64,000 bases of DNA from positions 1-64,000 of the forward strand of contig MPMZ01000008.1 in the NCBI GenBank assembly GCA_002238765.1, in the 5' to 3' direction. Source of the DNA: Nitrospira sp. bin75 (GTDB lineage: Bacteria; Nitrospirota; Nitrospiria; Nitrospirales; UBA8639). Position numbers and translations under genes: made by a program. This document shows positions 52,557 to 61,884 of this stretch, in pieces (within the stretch, counting starts at the first letter, position 1; every line of letters starts with the position of its first letter). The notes under the pieces are model-generated. The model ran no database searches. It was not told the DNA's origin and worked only from the letters and a program-made list of their open reading frames with translations.

Positions 52557-53525
52557 CTACGCCCCGATCTTTGAAAGACCGGGTAGCGGAAACGTCGTTC
52601 CACGGATGGAATCAATGATCGCATGAACCAATTCCAGAGCAGCCAGGCCCTCCTCACCGGACACACCGGCCGGCACACTCGTCTGAATGCCCTGCACGAA
52701 GGCCTGCAATTCCCGTTTAAGCGGTTCTTCGTCTCCTGCCTGAATCGATTCCTCCTGCACGGATGATTCGGCGGTTGCAGGGTCCGTTTGTCGATACACG
52801 ATGCCCTGGCGGGAGAGAAAATCAACGGACAGATAGAGGTGTTCCTGAAAAAGACGCATTTTTCGCAAACGACCGGTCGACATCCGGCTGGCCGTCAAAT
52901 TGACGACGCACCCCTCGTCGAATTCCACCCGGGCATGCGCAAAATCGACCTGCGGGGAAAGGACCGCGGTCCCCACGGCCTCCACGCTCTTCACCCGCCC
53001 CAAGCCGAAAGACAAAATCAGGTCGACGTCGTGAATCATCAGATCCAGCACCACGTTGACGTCCGTTCCCCGTGGCTGGAAGGGGGCCAGCCGGTGAAAT
53101 TCGATAAACCTGGGATTCGAGATACGATCCCGGACCAGAGCCCCGACGGGATTGAACCGCTCCACGTGTCCCACGTGCAACACCAACCCGTTCTGCTTCG
53201 CACGGTGGACCATCTGCCGCCCTTCTTCAGGCGTGGCGGCAATGGGTTTTTCAACCAGGACGTGCACTCCGGCTTCAAGGCAGTCCAGCACGACGTCCCG
53301 GTGCTGCAAAGTCGGCACGGCGACGCTCACCGCATCGACCTGCCCCAACAGACTCCGGTAATCTCCAAAATGGGCTGCCCCGAAACGATTGCCGATCTCG
53401 GTGCGCCGGGCTTGGTCAAGATCAGCCACACCCACCAACCGGGTCTGTGGCAATTCGGAATAGATACGGGCATGGTGTTGCCCGAGATGCCCCACACCGA
53501 TGACGCCTGTCCTAATGACTTCCAT
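52557..53525 (-). CDS. Gfo/Idh/MocA family oxidoreductase, lipid A operon
   Basis: A 322-residue NAD(P)-dependent sugar dehydrogenase: GVIGVGHLGQHHARIYSELP (nucleotide-binding Gly motif), VSVAVPTLQHRDVVLDCLEA, HVLVEKPIAATPEEG (EKP) and DLMIHDVDLILSFG. It sits between lpxI and lpxB. A Gfo/Idh enzyme (GnnA) with an aminotransferase (GnnB) makes GlcNAc3N for lipid A in some bacteria; no GnnB is visible here, so the role is uncertain. The start at 53525 follows AGAGG. Confidence 0.9.
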   Translation of the reverse strand: MEVIRTGVIGVGHLGQHHARIYSELPQTRLVGVADLDQARRTEIGNRFGAAHFGDYRSLLGQVDAVSVAVPTLQHRDVVLDCLEAGVHVLVEKPIAATPEEGRQMVHRAKQNGLVLHVGHVERFNPVGALVRDRISNPRFIEFHRLAPFQPRGTDVNVVLDLMIHDVDLILSFGLGRVKSVEAVGTAVLSPQVDFAHARVEFDEGCVVNLTASRMSTGRLRKMRLFQEHLYLSVDFLSRQGIVYRQTDPATAESSVQEESIQAGDEEPLKRELQAFVQGIQTSVPAGVSGEEGLAALELVHAIIDSIRGTTFPLPGLSKIGA

Positions 53526-53551
53526 ATCGCCTCTTGAACGGCACGATCTCT

Positions 53552-53650
53552 CTACCTCCCCTTGCCCCTCCTTACAAAGGAAGGGCATCAGAATGAAATG
53601 CCCATTTGTCCCTCCCCTTTGTAAGGGGAGGTCAGGTGGGGTAGAGCCCT
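53552..53650. repeat. Inverted pair of palindromic repeats
   Basis: Reverse copy (CTACCTCCCCTTGCCCCTCC, TTACAAAGGAAGGG) and forward copy (CCTCCCCTTTGTAAGGGGAG, GTGGGGTAGAG), between lpxI and the Gfo/Idh gene. The third such inverted pair in this operon. Confidence 0.7.
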
Positions 53651-53706
53651 TCCGTCGGATGACGCTGCGCTCATCCAACCTACGACGGACAAGGCCTTTT
53701 CTTGTG

Positions 53707-53748
53707 AGTCGAGTTAGCCCTGAGCTTGTCGAAGGGGGTAACCCGACA
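53707..53748. repeat. GTCGAGTTA...GTAACCCGAC dispersed repeat
   Basis: Contains CCTGAGCTTGTCGAAGG and the GTCGGGTTA-type arms also seen at 11853-11915. Located in the same intergenic gap as the palindromic pair. Confidence 0.6.
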
Positions 53749-53798
53749 ATCCCAGCGAAGCCCGCCAAGACGGTTGCGGAATCGTGCAACCCTCTCAA

Positions 53799-54665
53799 TT
53801 ATCCTTGGACACCAATGATCACGATGCCGGCCTGATGAGCTTTTTCCAACATCTCTTCCCGATCAAGCATAATGGTCTTGTGGGCCTCCAGGGCCAACAC
53901 CGAAGCCTTCACTTCATCCATCACGTCGATGGTTCGGGGACCGACCGCAGGCAAGTCAAACCGCAAATCCTGCTGGGGTTTGCAACACTTGACGACGACG
54001 GCTCCACTCCGAGCCATTCGACCGCCGCGCCGGATGGTCTCATCCGTGCCTTCGACCGCTTCAACCGCCACGATCACGCGATCTTTCACCACCACGCATT
54101 GCCCAATGTCCATTCGGCCGATCTCTTTCGCGATGCTCCACCCATAGGACACGTTCTCCCGTTCCTTCCTGGACGGCCCACGCCGGGTCAACGTTCCTTC
54201 AGGCACGACAAGATTTGAAAGCCCGAACGTGGATTCCCGAATGGTAATCCCTTCGTCTTCGAGATCGTCGGCAATGGCCCTGAGAATATGATCATCCTTC
54301 CATGATTTCAGTTTGGCAAAAAACGCCATGGCGCGGAAATCAGGACGAACGCCGGAAAAGAGATGCGTCTTTTTCATCCCCCCCAGCATCACGGCTTGTT
54401 CGACGCCATCATATTTGAGGGCTTGAATGACTTTCCCGAATTGCCCGATTCGCACCCAATGCATCCGGTCGACCACCTGTTCCAACTCGGGAGCCGTTTC
54501 ACCATGATGAGCGACGGCCGATACACGAAACCCGAGCTTTCTGGCGTTTTCGGCAAAAATGACGGGAAACCGGCCGTTACCTGCAATGAGGCCTATCCAG
54601 GCACCGGCGGGGGGAAGCGGCAAGGCTGAAGACGACAAGTCTCGATTCACCGCGTGTGGGATCAC
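53799..54665 (-). CDS. lpxI: UDP-2,3-diacylglucosamine pyrophosphatase
   Basis: A 288-residue LpxI (DUF1009) enzyme releasing lipid X, replacing LpxH. WIGLIAGNGRFPVIFAENAR is the N-terminal domain; the C-terminal domain has TLTRRGPSRKERENVSYGWS, AVEAVEGTDETIRRGG (catalytic Asp) and KCCKPQQDLRFDLPAVGPRT. The GTG start at 54665 abuts the lpxA stop (TAGGTG). Confidence 0.95.
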   Translation of the reverse strand: MIPHAVNRDLSSSALPLPPAGAWIGLIAGNGRFPVIFAENARKLGFRVSAVAHHGETAPELEQVVDRMHWVRIGQFGKVIQALKYDGVEQAVMLGGMKKTHLFSGVRPDFRAMAFFAKLKSWKDDHILRAIADDLEDEGITIRESTFGLSNLVVPEGTLTRRGPSRKERENVSYGWSIAKEIGRMDIGQCVVVKDRVIVAVEAVEGTDETIRRGGRMARSGAVVVKCCKPQQDLRFDLPAVGPRTIDVMDEVKASVLALEAHKTIMLDREEMLEKAHQAGIVIIGVQG

Positions 54666-55484
54666 CTAGAATTCTTCCTGCTCGCTTTGCCCTTTTCGCG
54701 CAGAGCGACACATTCCGCGAGTCGAGGTTTCCAGGAACGTCAGCAGGATCAGGACGTCCGGGCTATCCTGGAATTGATGGCGAGCCAGTTTGATGGAATC
54801 GGCCATGCGCTGGTTTGTTCTAAAGAGCAAGCTGTAGGCTTGTTTCAACACGCGGATGCGCTGGGCGGAAAACCCTCCCCGGCGAAGCCCGATGGCATTG
54901 ATGCCGTAAAGGTTGGCCCGGTTGCCGACCGCACGCATGAACGGGGGCACGTCCCTGGCGACGGCGGAACACCCGCCGATCATCGCATAATCGCCGATCC
55001 GCGCGTATTGATGGACGCCGACCAACCCACCGATCACCGCGTAATTCCCGACCGAAATATGCCCGGCAAGCGTCGCGGCATTGGCCATGACCACGTTATT
55101 GCCGATGTGACAATCATGCGCAACGTGCACGTAGGCCATCAAAAAATTATGCCGGCCGATGGTCGTCACCCCGCCGCCGAATGCCGTCCCGCGGTTAATC
55201 GTGACGTACTCCCGCAGGATGTTTTCGTCGCCGACCTGCACGCGCGTCGGCTCGTCATGATACTGAAGGTGCTGCGGAGGAGCCCCGATCGACACATAGG
55301 GAAAGATTTTGCACCGTTGTCCGATTTCCGTATGACCTTCGATACTCACGTGCGAACACAGTTCAGTCCCGTGACCGATTCTGACATGCTCGCCGATCAC
55401 GCAAAACGGGCCCACGATCACGCCCTCATCGAGTTCGGATTTCGGATGCACGATAGCCGTGGGATGGATGGACGTACTCGACAT
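54666..55484 (-). CDS. lpxA: UDP-N-acetylglucosamine acyltransferase
   Basis: Catalyses the first acylation of lipid A synthesis. A 272-residue left-handed beta-helix with hexapeptide repeats throughout residues 1-190; the catalytic His is in MAYVHVAHDCHIGNNVVMAN, and the C-terminal helical domain follows (GFSAQRIRVLKQAYSLLFRT). Whether it prefers GlcNAc or GlcNAc3N cannot be told by eye. Confidence 0.95.
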   Translation of the reverse strand: MSSTSIHPTAIVHPKSELDEGVIVGPFCVIGEHVRIGHGTELCSHVSIEGHTEIGQRCKIFPYVSIGAPPQHLQYHDEPTRVQVGDENILREYVTINRGTAFGGGVTTIGRHNFLMAYVHVAHDCHIGNNVVMANAATLAGHISVGNYAVIGGLVGVHQYARIGDYAMIGGCSAVARDVPPFMRAVGNRANLYGINAIGLRRGGFSAQRIRVLKQAYSLLFRTNQRMADSIKLARHQFQDSPDVLILLTFLETSTRGMCRSARKGQSEQEEF

Positions 55485-55486
55485 CT

Positions 55487-55984
55487 TTATTCCGAAGGGT
55501 CTGCTTGCGCCGCGTCGGCGTTTGTGGAGTCCGCATCTTCCGCCTGCATCATGGCCGTTGATTCAGCTTCACAAACCAGTTCAGACCCGACAAAGGCCTT
55601 CCCTTGCATCTTCCAAAACGGTGGCCGGCGTTTGATCACTTCGACCTCCAACCGTATCTGGTCTCCGGGGATCACGGGCTTACGAAACTTCGCCTTGTCG
55701 ATTCCCGTCAGGTACACGATCGGGGTCCCCTCAACGGACGAGGATCGAATGACCAACACTCCACCCAATTGAGCCAGGGCTTCCACAATCAACACGCCCG
55801 GGAAGATGGGCCTCCCGGGGAAATGGCCTTGAAAGTATGGATCGTTGATCGTCACGTTTTTCAGCCCTACCGCCCGTCGGCCGGGTTCAAACTCCACCAC
55901 TCGATCCACGAGCAGAAACGGGTAACGGTGAGGAAGGATGGATTGCACTTCGACGATATCCATAATGGTGTCCGGCTCAGCCAT
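55487..55984 (-). CDS. fabZ: 3-hydroxyacyl-ACP dehydratase
   Basis: Dehydrates 3-hydroxyacyl-ACP in fatty acid synthesis, competing with LpxA/LpxD for the same substrate. A 165-residue hotdog-fold enzyme: QSILPHRYPFLLVDRVVEFE, YFQGHFPGRPIFPGVLIVEA (catalytic His and Glu). The C-terminal extension (AMMQAEDADSTNADAAQADP) is longer than usual. Two bases separate it from lpxA. Confidence 0.95.
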   Translation of the reverse strand: MAEPDTIMDIVEVQSILPHRYPFLLVDRVVEFEPGRRAVGLKNVTINDPYFQGHFPGRPIFPGVLIVEALAQLGGVLVIRSSSVEGTPIVYLTGIDKAKFRKPVIPGDQIRLEVEVIKRRPPFWKMQGKAFVGSELVCEAESTAMMQAEDADSTNADAAQADPSE

Positions 55985-56070
55985 CCGGTCGCTCCCCGTC
56001 TCCTAGGAGCGCTGTGAGACGAACAGTTCCCGATACGGCTTCTATGATGTGAGGCATGTCACAGTCCTCC

Positions 56071-56673
56071 TCAGCGGAACGTGGTCTGATCCAAGGCTTC
56101 CAACACCTTTGGTGACAAATCCATATTCGATTCATAATACCGCGTCGGAGTATTTTCCCCTTTTTCCACGACTAAAACCAACCCTTGTTGTTGCGCAATT
56201 TGTTTGACCACCAAATCGACCTGGTCACGGAATTCGCCCAGCAACTCGGCCTGTTTTGACTGGAACTCCCTTGTCATATTACCTGCTTTTTGCTGGTAGG
56301 CCAACATCCGCTGGCGCAATTGCTCTTCCTTTTGTTGCTTGGCCTCGGGACTCAAGACGCTGCCTTGGCGCACGAGATCATTTTCCAGATTCCGCAGTTC
56401 CTGCTGTTCGAGTTCAAGCAACGCCTGCCGATCCTTCATGAATTGGTTCAGGGTCTCATTGACCTGACCTCCAATTTTTGACTCTTTCAACAACCATTGC
56501 GTATCCACGACACCGATTGCAGCACCGGAGAACACAGGTCCTTCCGTCGGGGAAATTCCGGAGATTTCAGAAGAAGGCGTCGTGCATCCCAACGTCACGC
56601 ATAACATGAGAGACACTCCTGTCAGGAGAACGTCGGATAACGATACTCCATTACGGTGGCTCATTCTCGGCAT
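56071..56673 (-). CDS. OmpH/Skp-like periplasmic chaperone
   Basis: A 200-residue OmpH family protein that should hold unfolded outer membrane proteins for BamA. GVVDTQWLLKESKIGGQVNE starts the domain; a long coiled coil follows (RQALLELEQQELRNLENDLV), and LVLVVEKGENTPTRYYESNM closes it. VTLGC near residue 27 is a possible lipobox, so it may be membrane-tethered, unlike E. coli Skp. The start at 56673 follows AGGGGG. No lpxD follows, although it is often here in other genomes. Confidence 0.9.
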   Translation of the reverse strand: MPRMSHRNGVSLSDVLLTGVSLMLCVTLGCTTPSSEISGISPTEGPVFSGAAIGVVDTQWLLKESKIGGQVNETLNQFMKDRQALLELEQQELRNLENDLVRQGSVLSPEAKQQKEEQLRQRMLAYQQKAGNMTREFQSKQAELLGEFRDQVDLVVKQIAQQQGLVLVVEKGENTPTRYYESNMDLSPKVLEALDQTTFR

Positions 56674-56683
56674 CGTGGTCCCC

Positions 56684-58987
56684 CTAAAAGACGTTCCCAA
56701 CGGAAAATTCGAAGACGCTCGATTGCTCCTGGGGCAAGCGATCGAGTTTGAGACCCCACGCCGCGCGTAACGGACCGAACGGTGAAATCCACCGCACCTC
56801 CAATCCCGTGGCCCTCCGCAAGTCGAAATCCAGGCTTTCATCTTGGGCAAAGCCTTTGCCGTAATCGAAGAAGAGCACGCCATTCAATTTCGCGGCAGGA
56901 AGGACGGGGAAAATCAACTCGGAATTGACAATCAACTGTTTATTCCCGCCCGCCAGCGTTCCGGACGCGGTGACGGGACCGGCTCGCCCGTATTGAAACC
57001 CGCGCATCGTATTGATACCGCCGACAAAAAAGAGTTCCGTCAGGGGCACGGAGTCACCCAGATAGCCCTCCGCCATGCCAAAACGACCGCGGAACGCCAT
57101 CCGAAGGTCCCAAACGGGTAGCGGGATGTATTTCAACCCGTCAAGAGCAAACCGGTAGAAATCGTTGGTCCCCCCGAGCACCGAAGTGCCGAACCCCAGG
57201 CGCAGACCCGTTCTCGATCCGCTACGCGGATCCTGGAAAAAGTCACGGGTATCACGAAAGATGCTCGAACGGAACCCCGTCGTGGATTGATCGCCAAGTT
57301 GGTTCTGAATGAATGACGTTGCGTCACTGGCCACGTTTGTAATTCTGATTTGCTCCCCAACGAGAGTAAAACTTCCCAAAATATATTCGGAAAAGGCCCT
57401 TCCCCATTGGACTGTTCCGCCCTTTCTTTCTTCCTGGTACGTCAAGAAATTCGTTTGCGTGCTAAACCCGTCCAATTGGAAGGACGTGGGACCGTCAAAC
57501 AGTGCCGGATTCCTGAACGTCAGGACACCAATGGTTCGACGGACACCGACCTGTCCGCGAACGCGAACCAGATAGCCCAAGCCGAACAAGTTGCCTTCCG
57601 TGATATTCGCAATGGCCGTAAATCGGTCGAGCGTGCTGAACCCGCCGCCAATGCTGAATTGTCCCGTGGGCTTTTCCTTGACTCGGACTTCAACGTCGAC
57701 TTTATCTTCCTCCACCTGTTCGGGAAACAACTCGACCGTTTCAAAAAAATTCAGATTGTTGAGTCGTTGAAAACTTCTCCTGACTGCCGCGGAATCCAGG
57801 ACTTCCTGTTCATCCACTCGCAACTCCCGGCGAATGACGTTATCACGCGTCTTATCATTCCCCGTAATGTGAATCTCTCTCACCCGGATCAGCGACCCTT
57901 CTTTGATCGTAAAGGTAATTTCCGTTGTCAGCGTTTCAGCATTCGGGGCCAGATTCGGTGTCACTTCGGCAAAGGAATATCCTTCTGCTCCATACATGTC
58001 CGTAACGCGAGTAATCTCTTCCCTGACCGCCGTTCGTTGAAAGACGTCATCAGGACGGATATACGAAAACCGCGCAAGGGCTTCGTCTTCAAAGACCGTA
58101 TTCCCTTCATAGCGAACCGTTTGAACCGTATAGGGATTGCCTTCACTGATTCGAAACGTCAGGTTGACGTTTTCTTTATCGTCACTCAGTTCAATGGCCG
58201 GCGCACCCACCTGGACGTCGAGATATCCCCTATTCGAATAAAATTCCTTGATCCGCTCGATATCATTGGAGAGTTCTTCCTTGTGTAAAATTCCGGCGTC
58301 CGTGATCAGGGACAGAATCGGGGTCCATTCCCGGTTGGCCATGACGCCCAACAAATCCTTTTTGCTGAAGACGGTGGCACCCGCGAAATGAATCGAATCA
58401 ATCTTGGCCCGCACGCCTTCCTGAATAAAAAAGGTCACGCGATTGCGACTCTGCTGTAACTCCTGAATAATGGGAACGACCCTGACCTTATGATAGCCGC
58501 TCTTTTCATATTCCGCCCGTATCTTTTCCGCACTGAGTTTAATCGCTTGTTGATCGAGAAACACTTGATTCTTCAGCGTGATGACTTCTTTCAATTTGTC
58601 ATCCGATAACGCGTCATTCCCGTCAAAAACAATGCCAACCACAAAGGGTTTTTCCTGCACGACGAAAATCACCGCCACACCCTTTGCCGTCGTCTCAGTC
58701 TGCACTTGCACGTCGTCAAAGAAGCCCATATCGTAAATCCGCCGGATTTGGTCTTGCGTAGCCCGTGTCGTCAGCGGATCTCCCGGTGTGAGGGTCACGT
58801 TTCCCAGAATCGCCGCATCCTCAATTCGCTGATTCCCTTGAATCGCAACGCTGTCTACGAGCACATCAGGTGTTTGCCCCAACACCGGCGGGGACACACT
58901 CATGAACATGAGCCCATACCCGAGAATCACCCCCAGCACTCCCGCGGCTATTGATCTCAAAGGGATTGTGTGGTTGCGAATCGTCAT
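56684..58987 (-). CDS. bamA: Outer membrane protein assembly factor
   Basis: A 767-residue core of the BAM complex: signal peptide (GVLGVILGYGLMFMSVSPPVL), five POTRA domains over about residues 45-410 (VAIQGNQRIEDAAILGNVTL; EVREIHITGNDKTRDNVIRR), then the 16-stranded barrel with FFVGGINTMRGFQYGRAGP (VRGF-type motif) ending in FSVGNVF. The start at 58987 gives the best signal peptide; longer versions to 59086 are possible. Confidence 0.95.
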   Translation of the reverse strand: MTIRNHTIPLRSIAAGVLGVILGYGLMFMSVSPPVLGQTPDVLVDSVAIQGNQRIEDAAILGNVTLTPGDPLTTRATQDQIRRIYDMGFFDDVQVQTETTAKGVAVIFVVQEKPFVVGIVFDGNDALSDDKLKEVITLKNQVFLDQQAIKLSAEKIRAEYEKSGYHKVRVVPIIQELQQSRNRVTFFIQEGVRAKIDSIHFAGATVFSKKDLLGVMANREWTPILSLITDAGILHKEELSNDIERIKEFYSNRGYLDVQVGAPAIELSDDKENVNLTFRISEGNPYTVQTVRYEGNTVFEDEALARFSYIRPDDVFQRTAVREEITRVTDMYGAEGYSFAEVTPNLAPNAETLTTEITFTIKEGSLIRVREIHITGNDKTRDNVIRRELRVDEQEVLDSAAVRRSFQRLNNLNFFETVELFPEQVEEDKVDVEVRVKEKPTGQFSIGGGFSTLDRFTAIANITEGNLFGLGYLVRVRGQVGVRRTIGVLTFRNPALFDGPTSFQLDGFSTQTNFLTYQEERKGGTVQWGRAFSEYILGSFTLVGEQIRITNVASDATSFIQNQLGDQSTTGFRSSIFRDTRDFFQDPRSGSRTGLRLGFGTSVLGGTNDFYRFALDGLKYIPLPVWDLRMAFRGRFGMAEGYLGDSVPLTELFFVGGINTMRGFQYGRAGPVTASGTLAGGNKQLIVNSELIFPVLPAAKLNGVLFFDYGKGFAQDESLDFDLRRATGLEVRWISPFGPLRAAWGLKLDRLPQEQSSVFEFSVGNVF

Positions 58988-59170
58988 GCGCTGATCTTCT
59001 GAACCGACTTTCGTCATCCGGTGTCGGGGAGACAGAACGCCCTTCTTATGAGGCGGACACATACAATCACAAGTTACGTCCGACACTCAACGATGAAAGG
59101 CACACGGTTGTTATCTGGGGACTTGCTTCAGACACTCAAACCTGACAGGAAACCAAGAAGGGTTTCGATA

Positions 59171-59199
59171 TTATAGAGCGACCCGTATGGCTTGTAAAG
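59171..59199 (-). promoter_or_regulatory. Sigma70 promoter of the bamA-lpx operon
   Basis: On the minus strand TTTACA (59194-59199), 17 bases, TATAAT (59171-59176). It gives a leader of about 180 nt before bamA and may drive the whole operon through lpxK. Confidence 0.7.
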
Positions 59200-59242
59200 T
59201 TTTGAAAACGTGTCTGCGAAACGTGAGCAGGAGTTTCCTCGC

Positions 59243-59272
59243 TTGACATTCATTTTTTTGTTCACCTACTAT
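59243..59272 (+). promoter_or_regulatory. Promoter of lon
   Basis: TTGACA (59243-59248), 18 bases, TACTAT (59267-59272), about 150 nt upstream of lon. CTTGACA also fits part of a heat-shock -35 box, but the -10 is sigma70-like. Confidence 0.6.
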
Positions 59273-59424
59273 CAAAGCATCCGTTGGAAACAAATGTTGC
59301 AGACCACAGTCACAACCCGTGTGGGTCAAAGACGAACGATTCCTGCCCCCGGCAGTGCAACCCAACAACGTTTTTCTTGTTACTCGCAACGCTGACCGGC
59401 TTAATCTATTCAAACGCATAATCG

Positions 59425-61884
59425 ATGACGCAAGAACTCCATCCCGCACCTCAACACGTTGACATTCCTGACGATTTGCCACTGATTCCAGTCAGGGACA
59501 TCGTCGTCTTCCCCTATATGGTCCTGCCCCTGTTTGTCGGGCGGGAAATGTCGATTAAAGCGATTGAGACGGCCCTCGCCGGCAATAGAATGGTCCTGTT
59601 GGCGGCCCAGAAATCCCATGACACCGAAACGCCCAAACCGGCGGATATTTTCGAAACCGGAACCGTCGGCATGATCATGCGCATGCTGAAGCTCCCCGAT
59701 GAACGGATCAAGATTCTGGTCCAGGGCCTGACCAAGGCGAAAATTCTCGACTATCTCCAATCTGAACCGTTTTACTCCGTCCGCATTCAGCCCTGCCCGG
59801 CTTCCGGAGAGCAGGCCCCGTCCCTCGAGACCGAAGCTGTCATTCGGACCGCAAAAGACGGAGTGGACCGGATCGCCAGTCTTGGGAAAGTGCTCATGCC
59901 GGACGTCATGGTCGTCATTGAGAATTTGGACGAACCCGGCCGGCTGGCGGACATCATCGTGTCGAACCTCGGATTGAAAGTGGACGTGACCCAGGAGATT
60001 TTGGAAATTGACGACCCGGTGACCCGATTGAAACGCGTCACGGAGATCCTTTCGAAAGAAGTGGACGTCTTATCGATGCAACAAAAGATCCAGGCCGACG
60101 CCAAAGGCGAAATTGATAAGACCCAGCGGGAATATTTTCTTCGTGAGCAGTTGAAAGCCATTCAGAAAGAACTTGGGGAACTGGATGACCGGGCCGAAGA
60201 AGTGGCGGAATTTCGTAAACGCATTGAGGAATGCCGCATGCCGGAAAAGGTGCTGAAGGAAGCGGATAAACAATTGAAACGCCTGGAAAAAATGCACCCG
60301 GACACCGCTGAAGCGGCGACCGTGCGCACCTACATGGAATGGATGGTGGAAATTCCGTGGAGTCAGGCCTCCACGGACAATCTGGACATTCAAACCGCCA
60401 AAAATGTGCTCAACGAAGACCACTATGACCTGGAAAAAGTCAAGGAACGCATCCTTGAATATTTGGCCGTACGCAAGCTCAAAGAGAAACTCAAAGGACC
60501 GATCCTGTGCTTCGTCGGTCCGCCCGGCGTGGGCAAAACGTCATTGGGGAAATCCATCGCCCGCGCCCTGGGCCGGGAATTCGTGCGCATGAGTCTGGGC
60601 GGGGTGCGGGACGAAGCCGAAATCAGGGGGCATCGCCGGACGTACGTCGGAGCCTTGCCCGGACGGATCATGCAGGGGATCAAGCAAGCAGGAACCAACA
60701 ATCCCGTGTTCATGCTGGATGAAGTCGACAAAGTCGGTATGGATTTCCGCGGCGATCCGTCAGCCGCGCTGTTGGAAGTATTGGACCCGGAGCAAAATCA
60801 TGCGTTCACCGACCACTATTTGGGCGTCCCCTTTGATCTCAGCAACGTGATGTTCATCACGACGGCCAATATCATGGACCCCATTCTTTCGGCTCTTCGG
60901 GACCGAATGGAGATTATTGAAATTCCCGGATACACCGAAGAAGAAAAACTCGGAATTGCCCGCCGCTTTCTCATCCCACGGCAACTGGATCAACATGGGA
61001 TTTCGGAAAAACATTTTCACATTACCGATCCTGCCGTTCAGAGAATCGTGACCCACTACACGCGTGAAGCCGGCGTTCGCAACCTGGAACGCGAACTCGC
61101 CAACGCGATGCGGAAAGTGGCCCGGCGCGTGGCCGAAGGCAAACCGAAACAGTGTTCCATCACGCCGCATTCCCTCCGCACCTATCTCGGCATTCCAAAA
61201 TTTCTACCGGAAACCGAAAAGGAAAAAGACCAGGTCGGGTTGACCATCGGGCTGGCGTGGACGGAAACTGGTGGGGAAACTTTGCACATCGAAGCCACGG
61301 GGATGCAGGGCAAAGGCAACCTGACCTTAACGGGCCATCTCGGTGACGTCATGAAGGAATCCGCCCATGCCGCGCTCAGCTACGTCCGCGCACAGGCCGG
61401 CACCCTGGGCATCAAGGAAGAAACCTTCTCGACGACCGACATTCATATTCACGTTCCGGCAGGCGCCATCCCCAAGGATGGACCTTCAGCGGGAATTACC
61501 ATGGCCACGGCTCTCGCGTCGAGCCTGGCGAACAGGCCCGCCAGACACGACGTCGCCATGACGGGAGAGATCACCCTGCGCGGGCGCATTCTCCCCATTG
61601 GCGGTTTAAAAGAAAAAATCCTTGCGGCGAAGCGGGCCTCGATCCCTCGCATCATTCTTCCGAAACGAAACGAAAAGGATTTGGAAGAACTCCCCAAGCA
61701 TTTATTGAAAGGCGTCAAGATCATTTTTGTGGAGACCGTGGACCAGGTCTTTGCAGCCGCGCTTCGACGACCGTCCCGCGCGCGCGTCACCCCCAAACCG
61801 TCAAAGCCCACGCGCGCCAAGACCGTCTCTCCAAAGCGAAACAATCGAGTCGCCGCTCTGCCTGCAAAAAAGGCTCGGCGGTGA
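59425..61884 (+). CDS. lon: ATP-dependent protease La
   Basis: An 819-residue cytoplasmic AAA+ protease degrading misfolded and regulatory proteins. N-terminal substrate domain (LPLIPVRDIVVFPYMVLPLF), ATPase with FVGPPGVGKTSLGKSIA near residue 365 and VFMLDEVDKVGMDF, protease domain with PKDGPSAGITMATAL (catalytic Ser near 689) and LPIGGLKEKILAAKRA (Lys near 730). The C-terminus has a Lys/Arg-rich extension of about 45 residues. The stop overlaps the thiL GTG. Confidence 0.97.
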   Translation: MTQELHPAPQHVDIPDDLPLIPVRDIVVFPYMVLPLFVGREMSIKAIETALAGNRMVLLAAQKSHDTETPKPADIFETGTVGMIMRMLKLPDERIKILVQGLTKAKILDYLQSEPFYSVRIQPCPASGEQAPSLETEAVIRTAKDGVDRIASLGKVLMPDVMVVIENLDEPGRLADIIVSNLGLKVDVTQEILEIDDPVTRLKRVTEILSKEVDVLSMQQKIQADAKGEIDKTQREYFLREQLKAIQKELGELDDRAEEVAEFRKRIEECRMPEKVLKEADKQLKRLEKMHPDTAEAATVRTYMEWMVEIPWSQASTDNLDIQTAKNVLNEDHYDLEKVKERILEYLAVRKLKEKLKGPILCFVGPPGVGKTSLGKSIARALGREFVRMSLGGVRDEAEIRGHRRTYVGALPGRIMQGIKQAGTNNPVFMLDEVDKVGMDFRGDPSAALLEVLDPEQNHAFTDHYLGVPFDLSNVMFITTANIMDPILSALRDRMEIIEIPGYTEEEKLGIARRFLIPRQLDQHGISEKHFHITDPAVQRIVTHYTREAGVRNLERELANAMRKVARRVAEGKPKQCSITPHSLRTYLGIPKFLPETEKEKDQVGLTIGLAWTETGGETLHIEATGMQGKGNLTLTGHLGDVMKESAHAALSYVRAQAGTLGIKEETFSTTDIHIHVPAGAIPKDGPSAGITMATALASSLANRPARHDVAMTGEITLRGRILPIGGLKEKILAAKRASIPRIILPKRNEKDLEELPKHLLKGVKIIFVETVDQVFAAALRRPSRARVTPKPSKPTRAKTVSPKRNNRVAALPAKKARR

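Larger units (their letters stand above)
58988..59424. other. Divergent regulatory region, bamA and lon
   Basis: 437 bases without a gene. It holds two opposed promoters (59171-59199 and 59243-59272); beyond these I see no further structure. Confidence 0.6.
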
